From: JAVBQL01 sp031549085
GTDB taxonomy: Bacteria; Spirochaetota; GWE2-31-10; MWDO01
DNA: 64,000 nt
Assembly (NCBI GenBank): GCA_031549085.1
Contig: JAVBQL010000007.1
Span: 148,369-212,368 of the forward strand
Direction: 5' to 3'
How positions within the stretch are numbered: the stretch's first letter is position 1; each line of letters starts with the position of its first letter. A program made the translations under genes and the position numbers. Shown here one piece after another: positions 43,126-52,020 of this stretch. Below the pieces are notes generated by a model. That model searched no databases. It worked only from the letters and a program-made list of their open reading frames with translations, and was not told the DNA's origin.

Positions 43126-45448
43126 GAAACTCGATTTTTATAAAATATTAGAGATTATAAAAGAGTATGCAGTAACACCTCTTGCAATAGAGCAGATTGA
43201 TAGTATTGCACCTTCAAATAATGTTACTCTAATTCAAAAGAATCAAAAAATATTAGAGCTCTTTTTCTACTATTTTATTAATAATGGCAAGATAGCTTTG
43301 AAAGATATTCATAACTTCTCAAGCTACCTAAAGATAGTAGAGAAGGGACTCTCTTTAGATGGAGATGTCTTATATAAGATAGCGGTCTCTGTAAGATCAT
43401 ATTTTGACTATCAAAAACTTTTTAGAAGTGATAAATATAGAGAGCTTTCGGATCTATTAAGCCTAGAGAATTTTAAAGATAATTTTTATCTAGAAATATT
43501 AAGCTTTATAAAGCCTGATGGTTATGTTGAGAGCAGTGCCTCTGTTGAACTTAGAAAGATTAGAAATAGGTTGTCCAATATTGATGAGTCGATTCGTCAG
43601 GCAGGTGTCTCTTTTCAAAAAGAGCTAAAAAACAGCGGCTATATAATGGATGACCTTATCTCTGTAAGAGATGGCTTTCCATGTGTTGGTATAAAGAATA
43701 ATTTTAAGAACAAGGTTGATGGATTTATAATTGATACCTCAAACAGCGGACAGACACTCTTTGTGGTATCAAGCCGTGTTGTTGAACTTAATAACGAGAA
43801 GATAATCCTGCAGAGGGAGGAGTTTGAAGAGGTAAGAAAAATCCTTAAAAAGTATAGTGAGATGGTTAATGCAAGCAGCTTTGAACTCTCTATTATTGAT
43901 AGGGAGCTATTAGAGTTTGAAGTACATCTTGCAAAGGCTCTCTTCTGTTTTGATAGAGGCTATGCAATTCCAAAGCTCACACTAAATAGAAGAATAAAAA
44001 TTATTGATGGTGTTCACCCATTTTTACCAAAAGGTGCAATACCACTCAACCTTGAGATAGGTGATAACTTTGGTATATTGATTATTACTGGTCCCAATGC
44101 TGGTGGAAAGACAGTGCTTTTAAAAAGTGTTGGTCTTTTTCTATTGATGTTTCAATCATCGCTTGCACTGCCTGTCAATCCAGACTCTGAATTTGGTATA
44201 TTTGATAGTGTCTATGTCTCTATTGGTGATGAGCAGTCTATTGAGCATTCACTTTCAACATTCTCCGCCCATATAAGCGGTATTATAGAGATACTTAATA
44301 ATATGACCAATAGAACTCTTGTTCTAATGGATGAGCTTGGTACTGGAACGGATCCAACAGAGGGGGCAGCATTAGCCATTGGTATACTTGAGTATCTAAA
44401 AAAGAAGAAGGTAGTCTCCATTATAACCACCCACTACTCAGGGCTTAAACACTATGCAGCCAATGATGACTATATAGAGAATGGCTCTATGGAGTATGAT
44501 GTAAAAGAACTGCTTCCAACATATAAATTTTTAGCAGGGATACCTGGCTCTAGTCGTGCCTTTGAGATATCAACAAGGCTTGGAATGCCATTTGAAGTTA
44601 TAGAGGTTGCTAAAAAGAATGTTAATGAGGAGTATATAAACACAGAGAAGATGCTCTTGAAACTTGAAAAGGAGCTTGAAAACGTTGAGTCATTAAAACA
44701 GGAGCTTAATGGAAGAGAGGAGAAACTTAACATCTTGGATAGTGAGCTTAACTCAAAAAGAGAGGCATTAAAACTAAAAGAAGATGAGATAAAAAAGGGA
44801 TTTCTTGAGAAGGAGAGTGAGTTCCTAAAAGAGTCACGCCGTGAGTTTGAAAAGATCATTAAAGATATAAAAGAGAGCGGAGCCTCAAAAGAGACAATAG
44901 GAGAGAGCAGGGCCTTCATTGAAAATATAAAAGAAAAGATAGATGAAGAGAACTTAGAACTAAATGATACAAAAAAAGATGATAGTGAAAATATAAGAAA
45001 GTTTAAAAATGGGGACTCAGTTCTAATTATATCAAAAAATGCTAAAGGGACAATAGTTGATAAGACTAATAAAGATAATGAGTATTTAGTTCTCTCTGGC
45101 ATTATAAAGCTTAATGTAAATGCCACTGATTTAAAATATATAAAAGAGGAGAAGAGTGAATACTCAAACTTTAGACCAAGTATCCCTAATATACCAATTC
45201 CATACTTTACACTTGATTTAAGAGGAAAACGTTTCTCTGATGCAGAAAAAGAGCTTGATAAGTTTATATCTGATAATATAGCCAATGGAGTAAAATCTGT
45301 TCGTATTATTCATGGAAAGGGCAGCGGAGCCTTGAGACAGTGCATACAAGACTACTGTAAAAATTCACCATATGTTATTAGTTTTGATTATGAGATGACA
45401 GAAAATATTGGATACAACTATGGAATTACAGTTATTGCTTTGAGGTAG
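43091..45448 (+). CDS. mutS2: Endonuclease MutS2
   Basis: 785 residues. MutS2 acts in recombination control and, in some bacteria, in rescue of collided ribosomes. The MutS-type ATPase has Walker A ITGPNAGGKTVLLKSVG and Walker B LVLMDELGTGTDPTEGAALA. A long coiled coil follows (about 515-630), then a KOW-like segment, and the C-terminal Smr domain with TLDLRGKRFSDAEKELD and IIHGKGSGALR. The start may be ATG 43091 or TTG 43106; either overlaps the kinase gene, implying translational coupling. Confidence 0.96.
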   Translation: MENIALRNINYEKLDFYKILEIIKEYAVTPLAIEQIDSIAPSNNVTLIQKNQKILELFFYYFINNGKIALKDIHNFSSYLKIVEKGLSLDGDVLYKIAVSVRSYFDYQKLFRSDKYRELSDLLSLENFKDNFYLEILSFIKPDGYVESSASVELRKIRNRLSNIDESIRQAGVSFQKELKNSGYIMDDLISVRDGFPCVGIKNNFKNKVDGFIIDTSNSGQTLFVVSSRVVELNNEKIILQREEFEEVRKILKKYSEMVNASSFELSIIDRELLEFEVHLAKALFCFDRGYAIPKLTLNRRIKIIDGVHPFLPKGAIPLNLEIGDNFGILIITGPNAGGKTVLLKSVGLFLLMFQSSLALPVNPDSEFGIFDSVYVSIGDEQSIEHSLSTFSAHISGIIEILNNMTNRTLVLMDELGTGTDPTEGAALAIGILEYLKKKKVVSIITTHYSGLKHYAANDDYIENGSMEYDVKELLPTYKFLAGIPGSSRAFEISTRLGMPFEVIEVAKKNVNEEYINTEKMLLKLEKELENVESLKQELNGREEKLNILDSELNSKREALKLKEDEIKKGFLEKESEFLKESRREFEKIIKDIKESGASKETIGESRAFIENIKEKIDEENLELNDTKKDDSENIRKFKNGDSVLIISKNAKGTIVDKTNKDNEYLVLSGIIKLNVNATDLKYIKEEKSEYSNFRPSIPNIPIPYFTLDLRGKRFSDAEKELDKFISDNIANGVKSVRIIHGKGSGALRQCIQDYCKNSPYVISFDYEMTENIGYNYGITVIALR

Positions 45449-45581
45449 GGGACTCTCTTATAGTAAAGTCCCCTATTTTAATCTATCAAGATAGCACCAT
45501 TTACTAACAAAATAGTTATTCATTCTCATATAGAAGATATTAAAAAATAGCTATGATGGGTACGTTGAAAAAGTTTTTGGG

Positions 45582-47267
45582 TTAGAATGTACTTCCGCCC
45601 CCCTCTCTACTGTTATTAGGTCTCTCTATGAATTTCTTAACACCAGACATATCTGTTGATTCTTTTTGCTCTTCCTGCCTATCAACTTTTATCATTGGCA
45701 TTAATTCAGTGCCTTTAACTTGGAGAGAACGCCCGCCGCTCTCTCTACTATTATTGGGCCTCTCTATGAATTTCCTAACACCAGACATACTTGTTGATTC
45801 ATATTGTTCTTGTTGTCTATCATAAGGTATATTTCTCTCTTTTAACATTGATAAGTAGGCCTCTTTAATTTGGCTAGAGCTAAAATTTACATCCGCAAAA
45901 CGAGCATCATATTCTATTAGTGCGTTTAGCCTCTCTTTATCCAACCAACTTAAATCATATTCTATAGGTTGCTCAACCACAATTTCTAAAGGCAAGTTCG
46001 TATCTAGATTTTTATCTGGGATTTTACTTTTTACTTTTACAGGTGCAACTCCATCTACAAATTTCCCTTCAGCATAAGCATCATATTTAATTGGAACAAC
46101 TACTCTATTTGTTTTATCTATCCCACCCCATTTACCATTTTGTTCTACAGCCGCAACGCCATCTACAAAGCCTCTTTCACCAATGGCATCATAAATAATG
46201 GGAATAACTACTTTTCCACTCTTATCTACAAATCCCCATCTATTCTTTAATATAGAAGTTTTAGTTATAGATGTCTCTTTTTTAGTTCTCATCGGGCCAA
46301 GGCTAAAGTCAGAACCATGGCTCAAGACAGAGACTTTTTCATCTTCACTTATCTTTTGTTCATATAGCATTACTGGAAGTAGTCCCTCTGTAAAGCCACA
46401 CTCACCAACCTCATCATATTCTACTGGAACAATCTCTTTACCATCTCTATCAAGGACTCCCCACTTCTTATTTAGCACTACATAAACTACCCCATCTGAA
46501 AAGTCTCCCCTGCCAATAGCATCATATTTAGGAGGAATAACCTCTTTGCCGCTTTTATCTACAAAGCCTAACCTATTATTTAAGCTTACTTTAACCAACC
46601 CATCTACAAAACCTTTGTCAGAGATAGCATCATACTTTGGTGGGACAATTTCACTACCATCTTTATCAACATATCCCCATTTACCATTTAATTTTACATA
46701 GGCTGTTTCTTCTATAAAACCTAACTTACTTACACCATCATATTTAGGCGGGACAATCTCACGCCCTGTTTCATCTATAAAGCCCCACTTGTTATTTAGG
46801 TTTACAGCAGCTACTCCATCTTTAAAGTCACCTATATAATGGTAGAGCTTACTGGCAGCTAACTTTACATCATCAGGTTTAAGAATAACATCTTCACCAC
46901 TCTTATTTATATAACTCCATTCATTATTTAGCATTACATTGGCAAGAGCTACTCTATTTACAATAACAAAATTTTTTACAGCATCATATTTAGGGCTAAT
47001 AATCTCACGCCCTTTTTTATCTATAAATCCCCATTTGTTATCTAGCATTACAGCTACCAACCCATTTACAAAGCCGCTCTCATCAATAGCATCATATTTA
47101 AGCGGGACAATCTCCCTCCCTATTCTATCTATCATTCCCCATTTATCATCTAATTCTACAAAAGCCAATCCATTAACAAACTTTCCTTTATAGTCATACT
47201 CTTTAGAAAATAGAGACATGCTTGATAATATAAAAATAATAAGTACAAAAGTAATCAATTTCTTCAT
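45582..47267 (-). CDS. Secreted WG-repeat protein
   Basis: 561 residues with a signal peptide (about 1-20) and about nine WG repeats of about 36 residues, for example NKWGFIDKKGREIISPKYDA and NGKWGYVDKDGSEIVPPKYD. The eighth is enlarged by an insertion of about 35 residues. After the repeats, the C-terminal tail contains a duplicated unit with SGVRKFIERPNNSRESGG and SGVKKFIERPNNSREGGG. WG repeats form beta-structures of uncertain function in surface or periplasmic proteins. The ribosome site is weak. Repeats of this kind expand and contract easily. Confidence 0.9.
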   Translation of the reverse strand: MKKLITFVLIIFILSSMSLFSKEYDYKGKFVNGLAFVELDDKWGMIDRIGREIVPLKYDAIDESGFVNGLVAVMLDNKWGFIDKKGREIISPKYDAVKNFVIVNRVALANVMLNNEWSYINKSGEDVILKPDDVKLAASKLYHYIGDFKDGVAAVNLNNKWGFIDETGREIVPPKYDGVSKLGFIEETAYVKLNGKWGYVDKDGSEIVPPKYDAISDKGFVDGLVKVSLNNRLGFVDKSGKEVIPPKYDAIGRGDFSDGVVYVVLNKKWGVLDRDGKEIVPVEYDEVGECGFTEGLLPVMLYEQKISEDEKVSVLSHGSDFSLGPMRTKKETSITKTSILKNRWGFVDKSGKVVIPIIYDAIGERGFVDGVAAVEQNGKWGGIDKTNRVVVPIKYDAYAEGKFVDGVAPVKVKSKIPDKNLDTNLPLEIVVEQPIEYDLSWLDKERLNALIEYDARFADVNFSSSQIKEAYLSMLKERNIPYDRQQEQYESTSMSGVRKFIERPNNSRESGGRSLQVKGTELMPMIKVDRQEEQKESTDMSGVKKFIERPNNSREGGGSTF

Positions 47268-47507
47268 TTTTTTCTCTTAAAATATATCTGAAAAATTATA
47301 ATAATCTAGAAAACTACTTAATAAATACATTAGCATTGTAACAAGAATGGAAAACTAGATAAGACATATTTAAATGTTATATCTATAATAATAGCTTTTT
47401 TTAAATTTTTGTCAACGGCTTTTTTGATTTTTTTATGTCTATTCTTTGTTGAACTTATGTTAATTTTAGATCCCTATCATAGCTGGATATTTTGAATCTC
47501 ATTTTCA

Positions 47508-47549
47508 TTACATAAAGTAGGGTAGGTAGGATTAAAGAGAAGCTCTAAT
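47508..47549. repeat. Possible vestige of composite palindrome (copy E)
   Basis: TTACATAAAGTAGGGTAGGT and then AGGATTAAAGAGAAGCTCTAAT resemble the ATAAAGGGGGCAGGGGGATTAGA edge of copies A and C, but with several substitutions. No long hairpin is evident beside it. The match is suggestive only. The rest of the gap (47268-47507) is AT-rich and otherwise featureless. Confidence 0.35.
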
Positions 47550-47862
47550 AAAAAAATGTTGGATTATCGAGCCAATCCTCAAACTCTTTTATTGTACTGA
47601 ATAGTCCATAATATATATGTTCAATTTTTGTAAGTCTGCCTTTATTGTCATATTGTGGTACATCTATTAGAAGAGAGTAGCCCTTCTCTGTCTTATTATA
47701 ATCTATGTAGCCAGCACGTACAACAATATCCTCTGTCCAAAATGGATAGTTCATCACTATCAGCGGGACATTTTTATAGTATAGACAGCGCATGCTCTCA
47801 TATATATCAATGTAACACATCTCTGTTATATCTCGTGGGAGCTCTTTTTTCTTTATTGTCAT
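47545..47862 (-). CDS. Hypothetical protein coupled to serS
   Basis: A 105-residue soluble protein with no recognised domain; aromatic- and acidic-rich (for example YDNKGRLTKIEHIYYGLFS). Its ATG overlaps the serS stop by one base (TAATG), so it is translated from the same transcript. The function is unknown. Its close coupling to serS suggests a real gene rather than a chance ORF. Confidence 0.7.
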   Translation of the reverse strand: MTIKKKELPRDITEMCYIDIYESMRCLYYKNVPLIVMNYPFWTEDIVVRAGYIDYNKTEKGYSLLIDVPQYDNKGRLTKIEHIYYGLFSTIKEFEDWLDNPTFFY

Positions 47863-49127
47863 TACTTCTTTTTTATCTCCTCAAAACCTGTAAATGGTAC
47901 CAATGCTTTAGGGATTTTTACAGTGCCATCTTTTTGCTGGAAATTTTCCAATATTGATATAATTGCACGCGGTATTGCTATTGCTGTACCATTTAACATA
48001 TGAACAAATTGATTTTTTCCATCTTTATCTTTGTAACGAATATTTAATCTTCTTGATTGATAGTCTGTACAGTTGGAAGTAGAGGTGATCTCACCATAGC
48101 TGCCGCGTCCTGGCATCCATGCCTCCAAGTCATATTTTTTATATGCAGGATTTCCCAAATCTCCAGCAGCGATATTCAAAACTCTATATGGAATTTCAAG
48201 CTCTTTAAAGATTTCTTCTTCTATTTCACGCAATTTTTCCAAGAGATCTTTAGACTCACTAGGACGGCATATTATAAACATCTCAACTTTAGAGAATTGA
48301 TGAACACGATATAGGCCTTTAGTTGAAAGCCCAGCTGCCCCAGCCTCTGTTCTAAAGCAGTGGCTAAATCCAGCCATCTTTAATGGAAGCTCACTATCGT
48401 TTAATATTTTATTGTGATTCAATCCACCAATTGTAATCTCTGCTGTACCTATAAGGCATAAATCAGTACCATTTATCGAATAGATATTTGTTTCATCACC
48501 TCTTGGATTAAACCCAAGCCCCTCTAATATATTGCTTCTTGCCAAATCAGGGGTTAGATATGGTGTAAAACCCTTTTCATAAAGCTTTTTTATTGCGAAG
48601 TTTACAAGTGCCAGCTCAAGCATAACACCCTCATTTTTTAGATAGTAGAATTTTTGACCAGTAACAGCAGCAGCAGATTCAAAATCTAATATATCAAGGT
48701 CAATTCCAAGCTCATAATGATCTTTAGCTTTAAAATCGAATTCTTTAATAGTACCAACCTTGTATAGTTCAATACTATCAGCCTCGCCTCCAGCAGGAAC
48801 AGTCTCGTCTATAAGGTTTGGCAACTTCATTGCCTCACTTTTATATTGAGTATCAAGCTCTCTCTCTTCAATTTCCAAAACAGCTATTTTACTCTTAAGC
48901 TCCTTGCCCTCTTCTATAAGAGCGTCTCTCTCCTCTTTTGAGAGTTGTCCCTTCATCTTATTTGCATTCTCGTTTTTCTTATTTCTTATATCATCAAGCC
49001 TCTGTTGAAGCGCATTTCTATTATCATATAATTCAATTACAAGCTTTGGATCTGCTTTTACCTTTCTTTTTGTTACACTGTCTAATACAGAATTAATGTT
49101 CTCTTTTACAAATTTAATATCTAACAA
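47862..49127 (-). CDS. serS: Serine--tRNA ligase
   Basis: Class II synthetase of 421 residues that charges tRNA-Ser, and tRNA-Sec where present. The N-terminal coiled-coil arm (about 28-100, including LQQRLDDIRNKKNENANKMK) that grips the tRNA long variable arm is intact. Motif 2 FSHCFRTEAGAAGLSTKGLYRVHQF is split here into FSHCFRTEAG and RVHQFSKVEMF. Motif 3 is LNGTAIAIPRAIISILENFQ. The 107-base gap to a minus-strand promoter region and its coupled downstream ORF suggest a short operon. Confidence 0.97.
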   Translation of the reverse strand: MLDIKFVKENINSVLDSVTKRKVKADPKLVIELYDNRNALQQRLDDIRNKKNENANKMKGQLSKEERDALIEEGKELKSKIAVLEIEERELDTQYKSEAMKLPNLIDETVPAGGEADSIELYKVGTIKEFDFKAKDHYELGIDLDILDFESAAAVTGQKFYYLKNEGVMLELALVNFAIKKLYEKGFTPYLTPDLARSNILEGLGFNPRGDETNIYSINGTDLCLIGTAEITIGGLNHNKILNDSELPLKMAGFSHCFRTEAGAAGLSTKGLYRVHQFSKVEMFIICRPSESKDLLEKLREIEEEIFKELEIPYRVLNIAAGDLGNPAYKKYDLEAWMPGRGSYGEITSTSNCTDYQSRRLNIRYKDKDGKNQFVHMLNGTAIAIPRAIISILENFQQKDGTVKIPKALVPFTGFEEIKKK

Positions 49128-49347
49128 TTTGAATCTCCGCTTTTTGTGTATTAATATTATTTTAGAATACCATTATAATAATAGAAAAATGAAAAATAGA
49201 CAATGGTTTTTTAGTTTTATTTTGTAAATGAGTGTTTCTTATAATTTATCTTGCCTCTAATTATAAAAAATAGAACAAATCTTTGACAAAATCCATCAGT
49301 TTTAGTATAGTAACTCTGTTTCACTGGCAAATTTTTTAGAGGTTTTA

Positions 49348-50121
49348 ATGAAATTAAAGTTTGTTATTTTGTTTTCAGTTTGTTCTACATTGCTTTTTTC
49401 TGAGAATATATATCTATTTACAAGATCGACATTTTCTGTTTCTCAATTTTGGGCAGGCTATTTAGATGATTCTAGCAGTTTTAACTGGTGGGATATAGAT
49501 GCTTTTAATAATACAACTCCAGTAACCAGAAAGTTTTTTTCAAATTTTCTGACTGGCTCTGTTGGGACAGGTATGGAGATGGTTATTTGGGATAATGGCA
49601 GAGAGAGAGGATCGAGAATCTATTTTAAGGGCGGTCTCGATTTAGCTTTTGCTGGGCCCACATATATTGGATATTTTAACTATGATGCAAATCAGGTTAT
49701 AAATGATGAGCCTATGACTGATATTGATATAAAGGATAGTGTCTTTTATATGGGGCTCTCTATGGATATTTTCATAGGTGGCACATTTCCAAAGACAGAT
49801 CTCTTTTGGGGATTGGGTGCAATATTCAACTTCATGTTTCCAACAGGCTCAACTTCATTCAATATAATGAGCTGGGATAGCTATGATAGGTTTGCTTTCT
49901 ATGTAACACCTGCTTTGGTTCTTGGGTATGATATATTTATTCCATATACAAATTTTAAGATAACACCTCAAATAAGGGCAGGTTTTACCTGTATGCCAAT
50001 TATTCCTCGTGGAATGTTGGGGGGTGCCGCTGATGGCTACTATATGAAAGAGCTATATAGTGGTTTTTATGTAGATGTCTCTGTTGCATTCAGCTTCAAG
50101 TCATTTCAATGGAAAAAATAG
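49348..50121 (+). CDS. Predicted outer-membrane or secreted protein
   Basis: 257 residues with a signal peptide (about 1-18, ending LLFSEN). The mature part alternates short amphipathic strands rich in aromatic and Gly residues, for example RIYFKGGLDLAFAG and FAFYVTPALVLGYDIF. It ends in a strand of the form FYVDVSVAFSFKSFQ, typical of a beta-barrel. A small outer-membrane barrel is likely but not proved. The composite palindrome C begins about 20 bases after its stop. Confidence 0.78.
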   Translation: MKLKFVILFSVCSTLLFSENIYLFTRSTFSVSQFWAGYLDDSSSFNWWDIDAFNNTTPVTRKFFSNFLTGSVGTGMEMVIWDNGRERGSRIYFKGGLDLAFAGPTYIGYFNYDANQVINDEPMTDIDIKDSVFYMGLSMDIFIGGTFPKTDLFWGLGAIFNFMFPTGSTSFNIMSWDSYDRFAFYVTPALVLGYDIFIPYTNFKITPQIRAGFTCMPIIPRGMLGGAADGYYMKELYSGFYVDVSVAFSFKSFQWKK

Positions 50122-50138
50122 TCTTTTTTACTTTTTTT

Positions 50139-50254
50139 TCTAATCCCCCTGTCCCCTTTACATAAAGGGGGCAACATTCAAATTAAGAGTGGAGTTATGT
50201 TCCAATGCCAAAAAGCTTTTGTTTTTAACATCGGAACATAACTCTCTATTAGAA
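50139..50254. repeat. Composite palindromic element, copy C (inverted orientation)
   Basis: Starts TCTAATCCCCCTGT, then the palindrome CCCCTTTA-CA-TAAAGGGG (50153-50170). After 21 bases comes a long hairpin: GAGTTATGTTCC (50192-50203) pairs with GGAACATAACTC (50233-50244), extended inward by ATG/CAT. The loop centre reads CCAAAAAGCTTTTGTTTTT, like copy D. The order is reversed relative to copies A and B, so this copy is inverted. The rest of the 302-bp gap to 50423 holds only AT-rich sequence and the DJ-1 gene leader. Confidence 0.85.
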
Positions 50255-50423
50255 AAATATCTAACATTTCTTCAAGTTGACTAAAGTTTTATAAGATATT
50301 TAACAAAAAGATTATTCTTAGACAAAATCTCTTTTTGACAAAAACTCAATAATTGTGTTATATTTTTATTACAAATAAAATATATGGCAAGGATGATTTA
50401 AAATTGCCAATGGAGGTATTTTT

Positions 50424-50972
50424 ATGAAAATAGTTACTTTTTTGGCTAATGGTTTTGAAGAGAGTGAAGCAATAATTGTTGTTGATATCCTAAGAAGAGC
50501 AGGTATTACTGTAGAGATGGCTTCTATTACTGATAATCTTGAAGTTGTAAGTGCTCGCCAAATAAGAGTTATTGCGGATAAAAAATTCAGCGATATAAAG
50601 GCAGAAGATTTTGATGCTGTTTTTTTGCCGGGTGGCGGAGCTGGTGTAAAGAATTTTATAGCAAGCAGTGATCTTTCCAATTTTATGAAAAGCTTTTATA
50701 ACTCTGATAAAATTATTATTGCTATTTGTGCTGCACCAACTTTTTTGGATAAGCTTGGGATTATAAAAGGAAAAAATGTAACAGTTTTTCCTGATATGAT
50801 TAAGGAGATTGCCTCTGCTAAGTATGTTGATGAGAAAGTTGTTGTTGATGGGAAATTAATAACAAGCAAAGGTTTTGGTACTGCAATTGATTTGGGATTA
50901 AAGCTTGTTGAGAAGTTTGTCTCTTTAGATGCCTCATTGGAACTTAAGAAAAAGATAGTCTATAATCCATAG
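50424..50972 (+). CDS. DJ-1/PfpI family protein
   Basis: 182 residues of the DJ-1 superfamily. The conserved Glu is in FLANGFEESEAI, the nucleophile Cys in IIAICAAPTFLDK, and VFLPGGGAGVKNF is typical. Members of this subgroup act as protein or nucleotide deglycases, glyoxalases or oxidative-stress chaperones; which one cannot be told. GGAGG lies upstream (AATGGAGGTATTTTTATG). It is convergent with the SPL radical SAM gene. Confidence 0.92.
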   Translation: MKIVTFLANGFEESEAIIVVDILRRAGITVEMASITDNLEVVSARQIRVIADKKFSDIKAEDFDAVFLPGGGAGVKNFIASSDLSNFMKSFYNSDKIIIAICAAPTFLDKLGIIKGKNVTVFPDMIKEIASAKYVDEKVVVDGKLITSKGFGTAIDLGLKLVEKFVSLDASLELKKKIVYNP

Positions 50973-50983
50973 TAGAGAGCTAT

Positions 50984-51904
50984 CTAGTCCCATGGAAGCT
51001 CCATCTGTTTGCTATCTATGGCAGGTGTTAATAGCTCCTCTTTCTGATTAAGTCTCTCTCTCATTGGCTTAATATAGGCTGTTGAGAGATTATGTTTTTC
51101 TTTTAAGCTATTGTACATAAGATAGAACTTATCTTTATACTCTTTATCAACTCCGCCTGCTCTATATAAGTATTGCAGCTTGTTATAAAGCTGAGGCAAC
51201 TCTCTTTTTATAAAATCAAAAAAAACATATCTGGTTTTTCCTCTTAAATACATCACTCCTGACAGAATATAGTCAACCTTGCAATCTGATGCATTATATA
51301 AAAGTGAATCTATATTTTCATAATCATCTGTTATGTATGGAATGGTTGGCATAGTATGAAGACCAACAGAGGCGTTTGTCTTCTTGAACTCTTTTAACAT
51401 TTTAAATCGATTAATTGATTCTACTCCATTGGGTTCAATAAGTTTTCGTATATCTTCATTCATAGATGTTATAGTTGATGCAATATTTACATAGGTTATG
51501 GAGGCAAGCTCTGCAATTAGATCAAAATCCCTTAAAATTAGATCTGATTTTGTTGATATGATGATTGGTGTCCTATATTTTATCATCAATTTCAAAATAT
51601 CAGGCATTAGTTTATATTTGCTCTCTACTGGCTGATAGCTGTCTGTTACTCCGCCAATATTTACAACCTCTCTTTTCCAGCTCTTGCTCTTGAGCTGTTT
51701 TTCCAACTGTTCCACAATATTGGTTTTTACATATATATCATCAAAATAGTTTTCTGACTCTAAATATCTATGAGAGTAGATGGCATAACAATATTTGCAG
51801 CCATGCCCACACCCTCTATATATATTTAGATCCCATTTGAATGGAAGGCGACTACTATTTATTCTATTGCATGCTGTTGAACAGCTTATCTCTTTGTACC
51901 CCAT
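50984..51904 (-). CDS. Radical SAM protein of the SPL-like group
   Basis: 306 residues. The radical SAM cysteines are in IYRGCGHGCKYCYAIYSHRY, as in the spore-photoproduct-lyase-like family (Rv2578c/SplB type). NIGGVTDSYQPVE and IISTKSDLILRD also fit. This organism is not a spore former by any sign here, so a different repair or modification reaction is likely; the substrate is unknown. It is separated by 11 bases from the convergent DJ-1 gene. Confidence 0.88.
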   Translation of the reverse strand: MGYKEISCSTACNRINSSRLPFKWDLNIYRGCGHGCKYCYAIYSHRYLESENYFDDIYVKTNIVEQLEKQLKSKSWKREVVNIGGVTDSYQPVESKYKLMPDILKLMIKYRTPIIISTKSDLILRDFDLIAELASITYVNIASTITSMNEDIRKLIEPNGVESINRFKMLKEFKKTNASVGLHTMPTIPYITDDYENIDSLLYNASDCKVDYILSGVMYLRGKTRYVFFDFIKRELPQLYNKLQYLYRAGGVDKEYKDKFYLMYNSLKEKHNLSTAYIKPMRERLNQKEELLTPAIDSKQMELPWD

Positions 51905-52020
51905 ATAATTGTTGCTCTTTTTTCTAATTATAAATATCAGCTATTTTTTTACTAAAATAAGAGATAAACTATGATACTAGCCTATCTCTTATTTATCATC
52001 AAGCTTCTAATCAAATTGAT

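Noticed and set aside
44470..45285. Long minus-strand ORF (271 residues) inside mutS2
   Set aside because: It is a Ser/Phe-rich antisense shadow of the coiled coil and Smr coding sequence; the plus-strand frame has clear MutS2 motifs and there is no domain in the shadow.
46198..46485. Plus-strand ORFs opposite the WG-repeat gene
   Set aside because: They recur with the WG repeat period, as expected for shadows of a repeated coding sequence.
50282..50340. CAAAAAGATT...AATCTCTTTTTG inverted repeat as another composite element
   Set aside because: The arms are short and imperfect and the loop and G-tract features of the family are missing.
50984..51904. True spore photoproduct lyase
   Set aside because: It shares the cluster motif of the SPL-like group, but no sporulation gene is in the window and this group contains many non-SPL members.
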